Positions 23,622-29,545 of a stretch of 29,922 nt of DNA are shown here, piece by piece. Origin of the DNA: 2-02-FULL-43-11-A sp964477065 (GTDB taxonomy: Bacteria > Patescibacteriota > Microgenomatia > UBA1406 > HO2-37-13b); NCBI GenBank assembly GCA_964477065.1, contig CAYZCU010000010.1:1-29922 (forward strand). The letters run 5' to 3'. The position numbers and the translations under genes were made by a program. The notes beneath the pieces are model-generated. The model did not search any database, was not told where the DNA came from, and saw nothing but the letters and a program-made list of their open reading frames with translations. Each line of letters opens with the position of its first letter. Position 1 is the first letter of the stretch.

Positions 23622-23638
23622 ACATCTGGGTGTACAAT
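23610..23638 (+). promoter_or_regulatory. Promoter of the first two four-cysteine genes
   Basis: TTGCAG (23610-23615), 17-bp spacer, TACAAT (23633-23638). It overlaps the end of the preceding gene; predicted start near 23645, about 33 nt before the ATG at 23678. Confidence 0.6.
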
Positions 23639-23677
23639 CGGGCATATAACGATAGGTTACTAGTATTTTAACTAAAT

Positions 23678-23947
23678 ATGACAGCTAGAATTGATCTGGA
23701 TCATTGTTGTGCGACATGTAAATCATTTAGAGATACATTTGAAATTGTGAGAAAAGGACGTGGGACAGAATCAGTCCCTACAGGCACAGGTTATTGTTTT
23801 GTGTACCCAGATTCTACACCTTTACCTAAATTTGCAGAATTAAATTGTACGGAGCAACCAGTTGGTATCCCATTATACGAAGCTCGCCTAGGCCATAAAG
23901 TACGTCAGTTGCTTGGACTCAGTACTTCCGTAAAAAGCTATTTTTAA
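23678..23947 (+). CDS. Small four-cysteine protein 1
   Basis: An 89-residue protein with cysteines at 11, 14, 40 and 57 in the arrangement CATCKSF ... GYCFVYP ... NCTEQ. This C-x2-C plus two spaced cysteines is typical of small zinc-knuckle proteins and is shared by the next two genes. An extra Cys10 adjoins the pair. The C-terminal third (YEARLGHKVRQLLGL) is basic and helical. No membrane segment. It is followed after 2 bases by protein 2, so the two are co-transcribed. Function unknown; metal binding is inferred from the cysteine pattern. Confidence 0.72.
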   Translation: MTARIDLDHCCATCKSFRDTFEIVRKGRGTESVPTGTGYCFVYPDSTPLPKFAELNCTEQPVGIPLYEARLGHKVRQLLGLSTSVKSYF

Positions 23948-23949
23948 CT

Positions 23950-24207
23950 ATGGCAATTGAAGAAAAGTGTGGTAACTGCAGGCATTTTCGAGTAGATGGA
24001 AGGAAAATAATTGCATCTGAACGCGTCAAATATGGAAAGTGCTTATACCCCCATTATGTGCCATATCACGAGGAACATGATACATGCAAGCAAGAGGATT
24101 TTCTGAGAGTATATGCTCGTGCCTTTCGCCCAACTCTTCAAGCTCGATTCAAAGATCTTACAGATAGAATTCGATATGGAGTATTCCCTCGAAGGTTTGA
24201 ATTCTAG
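23950..24207 (+). CDS. Small four-cysteine protein 2
   Basis: An 85-residue protein with cysteines at 7, 10, 31 and 46: CGNCRHF ... GKCLYP ... DTCKQEDF. The pattern C-x2-C-[RKT]-[HS]-[FY], then C about 20 residues on followed by YP, then a last C, matches protein 1. The C-terminal half is strongly basic with many Arg (RAFRPTLQARFKDLTDRIRYG), which suggests nucleic acid binding, though this is not shown. No Shine-Dalgarno sequence; it is probably coupled to protein 1. Confidence 0.72.
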   Translation: MAIEEKCGNCRHFRVDGRKIIASERVKYGKCLYPHYVPYHEEHDTCKQEDFLRVYARAFRPTLQARFKDLTDRIRYGVFPRRFEF

Positions 24208-24220
24208 TCACACCTCATTA

Positions 24221-24248
24221 TTGACTTTATCCAGCCCTGTTGTATACT
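24221..24248 (+). promoter_or_regulatory. Promoter of four-cysteine protein 3 (leaderless)
   Basis: TTGACT (24221-24226), 16-bp spacer, TATACT (24243-24248), then 6 nt (ATAGGC) and the ATG at 24255. This is the clearest leaderless case because both hexamers are good. It also excludes the in-frame ATG at 24240, which lies upstream of the -10. Confidence 0.75.
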
Positions 24249-24254
24249 ATAGGC

Positions 24255-24515
24255 ATGTCAGTAATACCACTTGAAGCAAGAACCTGTTCGACGTGCACCC
24301 ACTACGAAAGTGGTAAGTGCTCGTTACTTGTAATTAAAAAAGCTCAAAGACTTCCATCTGATAGGAATACTTCGGCTGAAGTCAACGCAGGAGATACATG
24401 TGTAGCATTCACCTCAGTGTTAACGAGCGGAGAACTTCATCTTACTCAGTGCTATAATCGTAGAGTAACGCCTTCAAATCCTTTCGGCTCAAACCCACAG
24501 TGCCTGCGCCTCTAG
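24255..24515 (+). CDS. Small four-cysteine protein 3
   Basis: An 86-residue protein with cysteines at 11, 14, 22 and 49: CSTCTHYESGKCSLL ... GDTCVAF. It shares the C-x2-C-x-H/S-Y/F, GKC and DTC-x-x-F elements with protein 2. C22 is much closer to the pair than in proteins 1 and 2, so the intervening loop is shorter. Two further cysteines lie in the tail (QCYNRR and QCLRL). The gene has its own promoter although it follows the pair at 23678-24207 by only 47 bases. Its end overlaps the convergent membrane-protein gene by 4 bases. Confidence 0.7.
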   Translation: MSVIPLEARTCSTCTHYESGKCSLLVIKKAQRLPSDRNTSAEVNAGDTCVAFTSVLTSGELHLTQCYNRRVTPSNPFGSNPQCLRL

Positions 24516-25090
24516 GCCAGCCCGTACCACACTGCCACACCCAGCAAAATAGCCTGACTGACGCTGAATCCTGCCACAAGTTGCCACGGCGTATGCTTGC
24601 GAAGCAAACGGCGTGACCAGAATATCAGAGGAATCAGCACATAGAGCCACATAGCTCGCCACTCATGGGTAATATTGATCATTGTGATACCCACGACATT
24701 GAATGTCATGTGCAGGCTAATTTTCCAGAAGAAAGTAATGATATACACAGCAAGCAAAACGAGCGTGATACCAAGCACCAAATGATACAAAAGCGGAGTT
24801 CCATACAGATACGCGCACACGAGTGTGACCACATTTGACACACATACGAGCGTCAGAAGTTTATACCGCTGTGATCTCTTTGTGATGTCCGCATCAGATA
24901 TTTCTCCATGGCGATATTCCCAGATGAAAAAAAGGGTTGGAATAAAGAAGGAAAAAAGAAAGAAGATTTTGACAAAAAATCTATACTGCTGGGCATCCAG
25001 TCCAGTTTGGTGCAACAGCACATACATAATGACGCCAAGCCATGGCATGCCAAGTACGAGCGATATAAATTGAGCTATTTTACGTGTCAT
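24512..25090 (-). CDS. Multi-pass membrane protein, PAP2-like
   Basis: A 192-residue protein with about six hydrophobic helices. The segment WKISLHMTFNVVG and the later SRRLLRKHTPWQLVAGF are placed like the second and third motifs of PAP2-type lipid phosphatases (SGH; SR-x5-H-x3-D/Q-x3-G). The first motif is only partly kept as KRSQRYK. If active it would dephosphorylate a lipid phosphate such as undecaprenyl pyrophosphate, but the missing residues make this uncertain. GGGTGG lies just before the ATG and may serve as a weak ribosome site. Convergent with four-cysteine protein 3; tRNA-Thr lies upstream on the opposite strand. Confidence 0.6.
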   Translation of the reverse strand: MTRKIAQFISLVLGMPWLGVIMYVLLHQTGLDAQQYRFFVKIFFLFSFFIPTLFFIWEYRHGEISDADITKRSQRYKLLTLVCVSNVVTLVCAYLYGTPLLYHLVLGITLVLLAVYIITFFWKISLHMTFNVVGITMINITHEWRAMWLYVLIPLIFWSRRLLRKHTPWQLVAGFSVSQAILLGVAVWYGLA

Positions 25091-25141
25091 ATGTCCACCC
25101 AGTGCACTAATTTGAAGCTATGCTCTCCTCTCAGTATACGG

Positions 25142-25147
25142 TATAAT
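25142..25147 (+). promoter_or_regulatory. -10 element of tRNA-Thr
   Basis: TATAAT lies 18 bp before the mature tRNA-Thr 5' end. No good -35 is found at 16-18 bp, so the assignment rests on the -10 match and position. Confidence 0.5.
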
Positions 25148-25165
25148 AGATGCATTGCCAAATCA

Positions 25166-25238
25166 GCCAATGTAGCTCAGCTGGTAGAGCACCCCCTTCG
25201 TAAGGGGTAGGTCGCGGGTTCGAATCCCACCATTGGCT
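25166..25238 (+). tRNA. tRNA-Thr (anticodon CGU)
   Basis: Acceptor GCCAATG pairs with CATTGGC, D arm AGCTCAGCTGG, anticodon stem CCCCT/AGGGG around TTCGTAA with CGT, and T arm GCGGG-TTCGAAT-CCCAC. Discriminator U73; CCA is not encoded (CAC follows). An Ig-like protein gene starts 23 bases after its end on the same strand. Confidence 0.96.
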
Positions 25239-25261
25239 CACAGGGCATAAAAAACAACACT

Positions 25262-25951
25262 ATGAGAAGCAGACCCATTCAAACAAAAAACCAAAACGCT
25301 CGCTATTTGTTTTTGCTTGTCTTGTTGATCATATTTATGGCAACAGTGGGTGTCAAGCTCGTTATCAACACATCCATTTGGCTCTCAGATCTCTCACGTG
25401 GCACGACATCTGAAGATGCCCGATTGAAGAAAACTGATATTCTCGGCCCTGCACAGCTCTATGACGTGCCTGACGCGACAAATTCGGCTACGCTGAAACT
25501 CAGTGGCCAAGGCACTCGCGGGACAGACATCACCATATTCGTCAATGATGAGGTTGCAGATAAGCAAACACTCGATAGCGATGAATTTGAGACTACTTTG
25601 AGCCTGAGCCAGGGAGACAACGCTATCTATATCGAGTCGAAAGACCCTCAATCAAAAAAGACAAAAGACTCGCAAATGTATACGGTAACCCTCATATCTG
25701 CAAAGCCATCTCTGACTATTACGACACCGACAGATGGACAGTTTGTTGATTCCGATAGTATCACAGTTGAAGGTTCGACTGATCCTGATGTGTCTATCCA
25801 AATTAATAACTCTCCTGCTGTTGTGGGCGCTGATGGATCTTTTTCCCATGCGCTGAGCCTGAGCACTGGCGAAAATGTCATTGTGATCGTCGCAACTGAT
25901 CGAGCTGGCAATACCGAGCGTGCAGAGATCAGAGTGAAGCGCGAAAATTAA
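25262..25951 (+). CDS. Membrane-anchored protein with two Ig-like domains
   Basis: A 229-residue protein with a cytoplasmic basic start (RSRPIQTKNQNAR), one membrane helix (about 15-36, YLFLLVLLIIFMATVGVKLVI) and two beta-sandwich repeats. The first covers about 58-140 (VPDATNSATLKLSGQGTRGTDITIFVND...SLSQGDNAIYIESKD), the second about 148-227 (SLTITTPTDGQFVDSDSITVEGSTDPDVSIQIN...SLSTGENVIVIVATDRAGN). They resemble the glucodextranase-B/Big-type Ig domains of surface proteins. The two copies share the L-S-x-G-x-N-x-I element. An extracytoplasmic adhesion or scaffold role is inferred. No promoter or Shine-Dalgarno sequence is apparent after tRNA-Thr. Confidence 0.82.
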   Translation: MRSRPIQTKNQNARYLFLLVLLIIFMATVGVKLVINTSIWLSDLSRGTTSEDARLKKTDILGPAQLYDVPDATNSATLKLSGQGTRGTDITIFVNDEVADKQTLDSDEFETTLSLSQGDNAIYIESKDPQSKKTKDSQMYTVTLISAKPSLTITTPTDGQFVDSDSITVEGSTDPDVSIQINNSPAVVGADGSFSHALSLSTGENVIVIVATDRAGNTERAEIRVKREN

Positions 25952-25967
25952 TCACTGGTTCTGATGG

Positions 25968-26717
25968 CTACCTGGCTTGCTTCAGATACATCTTTCCTCG
26001 TACAAGAAAAGCGTGAAAGCTCATCATAAAAGCATACGCAAATCCAGCTGGGCCGTCACGAAAGCCCTGTAATAGGAAGTACGTGTAGATAAACTTTGCA
26101 AAAGGACGTATTGTGATGTCCGTGAGATGAGCTCGCTTTTTTTGAGCTAGGAGCTCATCAGCTCGCAATGTTGAGTAGTCATTTATCACATACAGAAAAT
26201 CTTTAACGCCCTCATGTGCATGATGCTGGATAGGTGTTGGAAGGGTCGTTGCGGTGGTATGTTTTTTGAGCTGAAAGGTTTCATGCACAGCGCCGTGCCA
26301 TCTACCTGCGTTTTTTTTCACGAGGCGGATGATCCCCTTCTGATACGCACGTCTTACTTCTCCATAATGAAGTGCTTTTCCCCAAAAAATATCCTCTCGA
26401 CGAAGATAATAGGCGCTTAATCGATCACTTGTGATAGCCTGCTTGATCTCCTCAATAAGCTTCGGTGGCAGTATTTCATCTGCATCGACATAGAGCAACC
26501 AGTCATTTTTTGCCAGGTCCAACGCGCTGTTGCGAAGATGTGAAAAATCATGCGTATCGACCCGCACCACATGCGCTCCTGACCGTGTTGCAATGTGCGC
26601 TGTCTGGTCCGTTGATGCATTATCTATAACCAAGCGCTCATCGCACCAGCTCATCTGATCAATCCATTTTTGTATGCGAGCTTCTTCATTGCGTGCAATC
26701 AAAACAGCAGTAATCAT
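25968..26717 (-). CDS. Family 2 glycosyltransferase
   Basis: A 249-residue GT-A enzyme. Seen: the nucleotide-binding start ITAVLIARNEEARI, VIDNASTDQTAHIA, HLRNSALDLAKNDWLLYVDADE with the DxD-like metal site, and GRWHGAVHETF. This pattern is that of WaaE/KdtX-like family 2 transferases that add sugars to lipid-linked or surface glycans. The C-terminal 40 residues (FIYTYFLLQGFRDGPAGFAYAFMMSFHAF) are hydrophobic and suggest membrane contact. The donor and acceptor cannot be told. It starts 16 bases after the histidine phosphatase stop but has its own TACAAT 5 nt before the ATG. Confidence 0.9.
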   Translation of the reverse strand: MITAVLIARNEEARIQKWIDQMSWCDERLVIDNASTDQTAHIATRSGAHVVRVDTHDFSHLRNSALDLAKNDWLLYVDADEILPPKLIEEIKQAITSDRLSAYYLRREDIFWGKALHYGEVRRAYQKGIIRLVKKNAGRWHGAVHETFQLKKHTTATTLPTPIQHHAHEGVKDFLYVINDYSTLRADELLAQKKRAHLTDITIRPFAKFIYTYFLLQGFRDGPAGFAYAFMMSFHAFLVRGKMYLKQAR

Positions 26718-26722
26718 GCTTC

Positions 26723-26728
26723 ATTGTA
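26723..26728 (-). promoter_or_regulatory. -10 element for leaderless glycosyltransferase mRNA
   Basis: TACAAT on the minus strand with an upstream TG (TGCTACAAT, extended -10), 5 nt (GAAGC) before the ATG at 26717. It fills the 16-bp gap after the histidine phosphatase. Confidence 0.55.
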
Positions 26729-26733
26729 GCATA

Positions 26734-27375
26734 CTATGCCATCTCGCCGAGGTGGGCATCATCATTCCAGACATGCAATGTCCATGGATGGTCTTTTGCA
26801 TCATCGTACGTCATATACGTGAGCCCTGTATTGCTGAGCTCATAGAAAGCTAATGCATTCTTCAATTCATATGAGGTTAATCTATCACCATGCATCGCGT
26901 AGGCAACCATGCATCGTACAAATAATCCATGTGTCACAACAAGAAGCGTCTCATCTGTTTGAGCTATCAGGTGATCAAGTGCATTTTTTGCGCGCTCCTT
27001 CAAGTCAAGAAAATTCTCTTCATCTGAGTAACGATAATGTGGTTCATGAAAATGCTCCTTCACCATGCTCGAAATTCTTAGTGCGACAGGGTCATCCCGA
27101 CGCAGGCCGATCTGCTCAGATGGTCGTTTGTGCTCGACAAAGAGGCTACTTTCCTCAAGTGGAGCACCTGTGAGAGTTGAGATAGGTCGGGCAGTTTCAA
27201 CGGTGCGTACAAAAGGACTTGTGATAATTTTTTGAATCCCGAGGTTTTTACAACGCTCTGCAATAGCATGGGACTGCTCCTTTCCACGAGGTGTCAGAGG
27301 AGCTTCGGGCCCGAGGCGGATGGGGCTTGTGTTTTTGGTGCTTTGCCCATGCCGGACAATATATACTCGTTTCAT
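26734..27375 (-). CDS. Histidine phosphatase family protein (phosphoglycerate mutase-like)
   Basis: A 213-residue protein of the histidine phosphatase superfamily. The phospho-accepting histidine lies in YIVRHGQST (RHG motif, about residues 7-9); LTPRGKEQSHAIAERC, ITSPFVRTVETARPI and the second histidine in LLVVTHGLFVRCMV complete the active site. Members include cofactor-dependent phosphoglycerate mutase, cobalamin and sugar phosphatases; sequence alone does not decide. I chose the ATG at 27375 because the RHG motif then lies at the usual distance from the N-terminus; an earlier in-frame start adds 17 unlike residues. It follows tRNA-Val on the same strand by about 80 bases. Confidence 0.88.
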   Translation of the reverse strand: MKRVYIVRHGQSTKNTSPIRLGPEAPLTPRGKEQSHAIAERCKNLGIQKIITSPFVRTVETARPISTLTGAPLEESSLFVEHKRPSEQIGLRRDDPVALRISSMVKEHFHEPHYRYSDEENFLDLKERAKNALDHLIAQTDETLLVVTHGLFVRCMVAYAMHGDRLTSYELKNALAFYELSNTGLTYMTYDDAKDHPWTLHVWNDDAHLGEMA

Positions 27376-27456
27376 GATTGGGTTTGATATATTTGGCAAC
27401 AAAAATCCAGTTAAGCCTGCTACCAAGCTCTGCCTAACCCCCGGGGTTGTTTGACG

Positions 27457-27530
27457 TGGCTGCTAAGGGACTCGAACCCCTGACCTCTCGAATGTGAATC
27501 GAACGCTCTAACCAGCTGAGCTAAGCAGCC
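27457..27530 (-). tRNA. tRNA-Val (anticodon CAC)
   Basis: On the minus strand GGCTGCT pairs with AGCAGCC, the D arm has AGCTCAGCTGG, the anticodon loop TTCACAT gives CAC, and the T arm is AGGGG-TTCGAGT-CCCTT. Discriminator A73; CCA is not encoded. The region upstream (27538 onward) is CTAG octamer array B, so its promoter must lie in or be built from those repeats; none is obvious. Confidence 0.95.
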
Positions 27531-27537
27531 AACATAG

Positions 27538-27654
27538 AAATCTAGTAACCTGGTAACCTAGGAATCTAGAGGCTACAATTTTCTAGATCACCAGATCACC
27601 AGATCACCAGATCACTAGATCACTAGATCACTAGATTTCTAGATTTCTAGATTT
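27538..27654. repeat. CTAG octamer array B (inverted halves)
   Basis: The left part (27538-27569) has four plus-oriented units: AAATCTAG, TAACCTGG, TAACCTAG, GAATCTAG. The right part (27583-27654) has nine in-phase units in the opposite sense. On the minus strand these are three AAATCTAG, then two TGATCTAG, then three TGATCTGG and one more TGATCTAG. The two halves face each other and can pair, for example AGAAATCTAG at the left edge with CTAGATTTCT at the right. It fills the divergent region between tRNA-Val and lepB. It lies about 20 bp from the lepB -35. Confidence 0.9.
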
Positions 27655-27673
27655 CTACCAATTATATCATCTC

Positions 27674-27703
27674 TTGAGTTTTGCATACTCGATTGCGTAC
27701 AAT
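27674..27703 (+). promoter_or_regulatory. Promoter of lepB (leaderless)
   Basis: TTGAGT (27674-27679), 18-bp spacer, TACAAT (27698-27703), then 6 nt (AAGCAC) and the ATG at 27710. The -35 lies 19 bases after CTAG octamer array B. Confidence 0.65.
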
Positions 27704-27709
27704 AAGCAC

Positions 27710-28315
27710 ATGAATCTCTTCAAACGTATTCTTGACTTCGTCATGGATATTCTCGAAACGGTGACATTTGTTGGGTCACTTTTCATTGTGGTGTACTACT
27801 TCGTCATGCAACCAAATGAGATCAGAGGCGCATCTATGGATGTGACCTTTCATGATGGTGAATACATCTTGATTAGCAAATTGGCCTATAAGTTTGGCTC
27901 GCCAACAAAGGGTGATGTCGTGGTCTTTCGCTCACCTGAAAATAAAGATATTGAGTACATCAAGCGTATCGTCGGACTTCCTGGGGATCGTGTCATGGTG
28001 CTTGGGGGTGATGTCTATGTGAATGGCTCAAAGTTCCCAGATTCGTTTGCCCAGCATCCCACAACAACTATGGAAGGTGGCTATCTTGAGGAAGGCAAGG
28101 AAATTGTCGTACCGTCAGATCACCTTTTTGTGATGGGAGACAATCGTCCCCGCTCATCTGACTCCCGCATCTTTGGACCAATCCCCTACGCAGATGTTAT
28201 TGGCAAAGTATTTTATCGCTACTTCCCTGCGGGCCGAATGGGTGTTATAAAGAATCCGATAGAGCTTTCAGGAATGTGCCCGTTTTCTTCCGACCTCCTC
28301 GTAGTTCGATCGTAA
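27710..28315 (+). CDS. lepB: Signal peptidase I
   Basis: A 201-residue membrane protease that removes signal peptides from exported proteins. One N-terminal membrane helix (about 15-33) is followed by the catalytic Ser42 in RGASMDVTF (usually SM-x-PT) and catalytic Lys85 in EYIKRIVGLPGD. The later boxes MGDNRPRSSDSRIFGPI are also present. The ATG at 27710 is chosen because the promoter leaves no room for an earlier start. The 3' end overlaps the convergent ParB-like gene by 71 bases, and the last 25 residues (NPIELSGMCPFSSDLL) look unlike the family, so the stop may have moved into the neighbour. Confidence 0.93.
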   Translation: MNLFKRILDFVMDILETVTFVGSLFIVVYYFVMQPNEIRGASMDVTFHDGEYILISKLAYKFGSPTKGDVVVFRSPENKDIEYIKRIVGLPGDRVMVLGGDVYVNGSKFPDSFAQHPTTTMEGGYLEEGKEIVVPSDHLFVMGDNRPRSSDSRIFGPIPYADVIGKVFYRYFPAGRMGVIKNPIELSGMCPFSSDLLVVRS

Positions 28316-28781
28316 CACGCGCTCGAATACGTGTTTGCACAACCTTCACGCTTACGTCTGGCTCTTTCATATGCAGTTTAGCCTCAATTAGTGCCTTTTG
28401 CGTCTGGGAGACGGGCTCAGCATCAGTACGGGTGTGATGAAGCACCTCACGAACACGCTCCTCAAGCTGTGTCGAGGAAAGGGCACGCGCCAGGCATTCC
28501 TCATACAGCTCAATCATTGACTCCTCAGATTGGAGTCGTGAGAGCAGATACACATGCGTTGGGGTAATGAGCTTAGAATAATAGCCATCCCGCACGAGCA
28601 CAGGCACACGCCGTATGCGTAGAAGATTGCAGACATATGAAGAAGACTTCAGAAGATGCTTTGCAATCTGGTTAATAGGCATCGAGCGCTCATGTACAAG
28701 CATGTGAAGCACATCTGCTTGCGCAAACATATCAGGTTCAGTCTGGATGCGTTCAAGAGCGTCCTGAAGTGTATCTGTCAT
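28245..28781 (-). CDS. ParB-like helix-turn-helix protein
   Basis: A 178-residue protein. The first half resembles the HTH part of ParB/KorB proteins: RSMPINQIAKHLLKSSSYVCNLLRIRRVP, then VRDGYYSKLITPTHVYLLSRL and a helical stretch (ELYEECLARALSSTQLEERVREVL). The usual N-terminal CTPase/ParB box (GERR) is absent, so it is not a complete chromosome-partition ParB. The C-terminal 60 residues are basic (RTRIRARVTIELRGGRKK). DNA binding is inferred; it may be a regulator. TGGTATCAT, an extended -10, lies 6 nt before the ATG. Its end overlaps lepB by 71 bases. Confidence 0.72.
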   Translation of the reverse strand: MTDTLQDALERIQTEPDMFAQADVLHMLVHERSMPINQIAKHLLKSSSYVCNLLRIRRVPVLVRDGYYSKLITPTHVYLLSRLQSEESMIELYEECLARALSSTQLEERVREVLHHTRTDAEPVSQTQKALIEAKLHMKEPDVSVKVVQTRIRARVTIELRGGRKKTGTFLKALSDSL

Positions 28782-28787
28782 GCACCA

Positions 28788-28796
28788 ATGATACCA
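28788..28796 (-). promoter_or_regulatory. Extended -10 for leaderless ParB-like mRNA
   Basis: TGGTATCAT on the minus strand: the hexamer TATCAT (complement of 28788-28793) ends 6 nt before the ATG at 28781 and carries the TG of an extended -10. No -35 is needed or seen. Confidence 0.55.
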
Positions 28797-28820
28797 AAGT
28801 TGCCTGAAGGAGTGCGAAGA

Positions 28821-29087
28821 TTAAGCTTTTGCTTGAACAGCTGGCTTGACAGTGACGACTTTTTTGCCATGTCGGGTAATGAATTCAACGACACCTTCAA
28901 CATCTGCATGAATGGTATAGTCTTTGCTGAGATACGTTCCGACACCTGAACCAAAAGTCATACCGCGCTGTCTGATAATGACATTACCAGGCTTTGCAGG
29001 CTGGCCACCATACAATTTCACACCAAGTCGCTTCGAGATGGAATCTCGATTGCCTTTTGCCGCCTTCTGGGATTTGGTATGTGCCAT
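28821..29087 (-). CDS. rpmA: 50S ribosomal protein L27
   Basis: An 88-residue ribosomal protein at the peptidyl-transferase centre. Seen: MAHTKSQKAAKGNRDS..KRLGVK, YGGQPAKPGNVIIRQRG, TFGSGVGTYLSKDYTI and RHGKKVV. The start MAHTKSQ means there is no cleavable N-terminal extension of the Firmicutes type. CTAG octamer array C separates it from rplU (about 110 bp). No Shine-Dalgarno sequence precedes the ATG, whose upstream bases are the edge of the array. Confidence 0.98.
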   Translation of the reverse strand: MAHTKSQKAAKGNRDSISKRLGVKLYGGQPAKPGNVIIRQRGMTFGSGVGTYLSKDYTIHADVEGVVEFITRHGKKVVTVKPAVQAKA

Positions 29088-29092
29088 ATTAG

Positions 29093-29188
29093 AAATTTAG
29101 TGATCTAGAAATCTAGAAACCTAGTGATCTAGAAACCTAGAGATCTAGTTATCTAGAAATCTAGTGATTTAGTGATCTTGAAATTTAG
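29093..29188. repeat. CTAG octamer array C (between rplU and rpmA)
   Basis: Twelve contiguous 8-bp units in perfect phase: AAATTTAG, TGATCTAG, AAATCTAG, AAACCTAG, TGATCTAG, AAACCTAG, AGATCTAG, TTATCTAG, AAATCTAG, TGATTTAG, TGATCTTG, AAATTTAG. Outer units are more degenerate than inner ones. It begins 6 bases upstream of the rpmA start codon and lies within the L21-L27 transcription unit. Confidence 0.92.
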
Positions 29189-29198
29189 TAAAAATAAG

Positions 29199-29507
29199 TT
29201 ATACAGTTGTAATTTTAACACGTGAAAGCATTGGTCGGAAACCAGTGACTTTTCGATAACGAGTTTTGGCTTTGTAGCGAGCTACACGGATCTTGTCGCC
29301 CTTCATGTTTTCAACGACGAGCCCTTTGACTTTTGTATCAAGAAGAGGTGATCCAAGTTCAATTGTATCCTGCTCAAGATCTCCCTGCGCAAGCGTATCA
29401 AATTCAACCTGAGAATCGACATCAATGTTGAGATTATCAACAACAATTTCGTCGTTTTCTGAAACGACATACTGCTTTCCTCCTGTTTTGATCACGGCGA
29501 ACTTCAT
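29199..29507 (-). CDS. rplU: 50S ribosomal protein L21
   Basis: A 102-residue protein that binds 23S rRNA and is needed for large-subunit assembly. The family start MKFAVIKTGGKQYVV, IELGSPLL, the VKGLVVENMKGDKIRV region and RYRKVTGFRP near the C-terminus are visible. First gene before rpmA. The promoter TTGGCT-17-TATAAT ends 9 nt before the ATG, so the leader would be two or three bases. No Shine-Dalgarno sequence. Confidence 0.98.
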   Translation of the reverse strand: MKFAVIKTGGKQYVVSENDEIVVDNLNIDVDSQVEFDTLAQGDLEQDTIELGSPLLDTKVKGLVVENMKGDKIRVARYKAKTRYRKVTGFRPMLSRVKITTV

Positions 29508-29516
29508 AGATTTGTA

Positions 29517-29545
29517 ATTATATCACATCGCAACAGCGAAGCCAA
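29517..29545 (-). promoter_or_regulatory. Promoter of rplU-rpmA
   Basis: On the minus strand: TTGGCT (complement of 29540-29545), 17-bp spacer, TATAAT (complement of 29517-29522). The -35 lies inside the end of the rodA/ftsW gene. Predicted start near 29510, two or three bases before the ATG. Confidence 0.7.

Noticed and set aside
27434..27450. Rho-independent terminator at the AACCCCCGGGGTTGTTT sequence near tRNA-Val
   Set aside because: The palindrome has essentially no loop and a poor T run; a hairpin of this form would be strained.
27538..27654. CRISPR array
   Set aside because: Units are 8 bp, contiguous and without unique spacers, and no cas gene is nearby.
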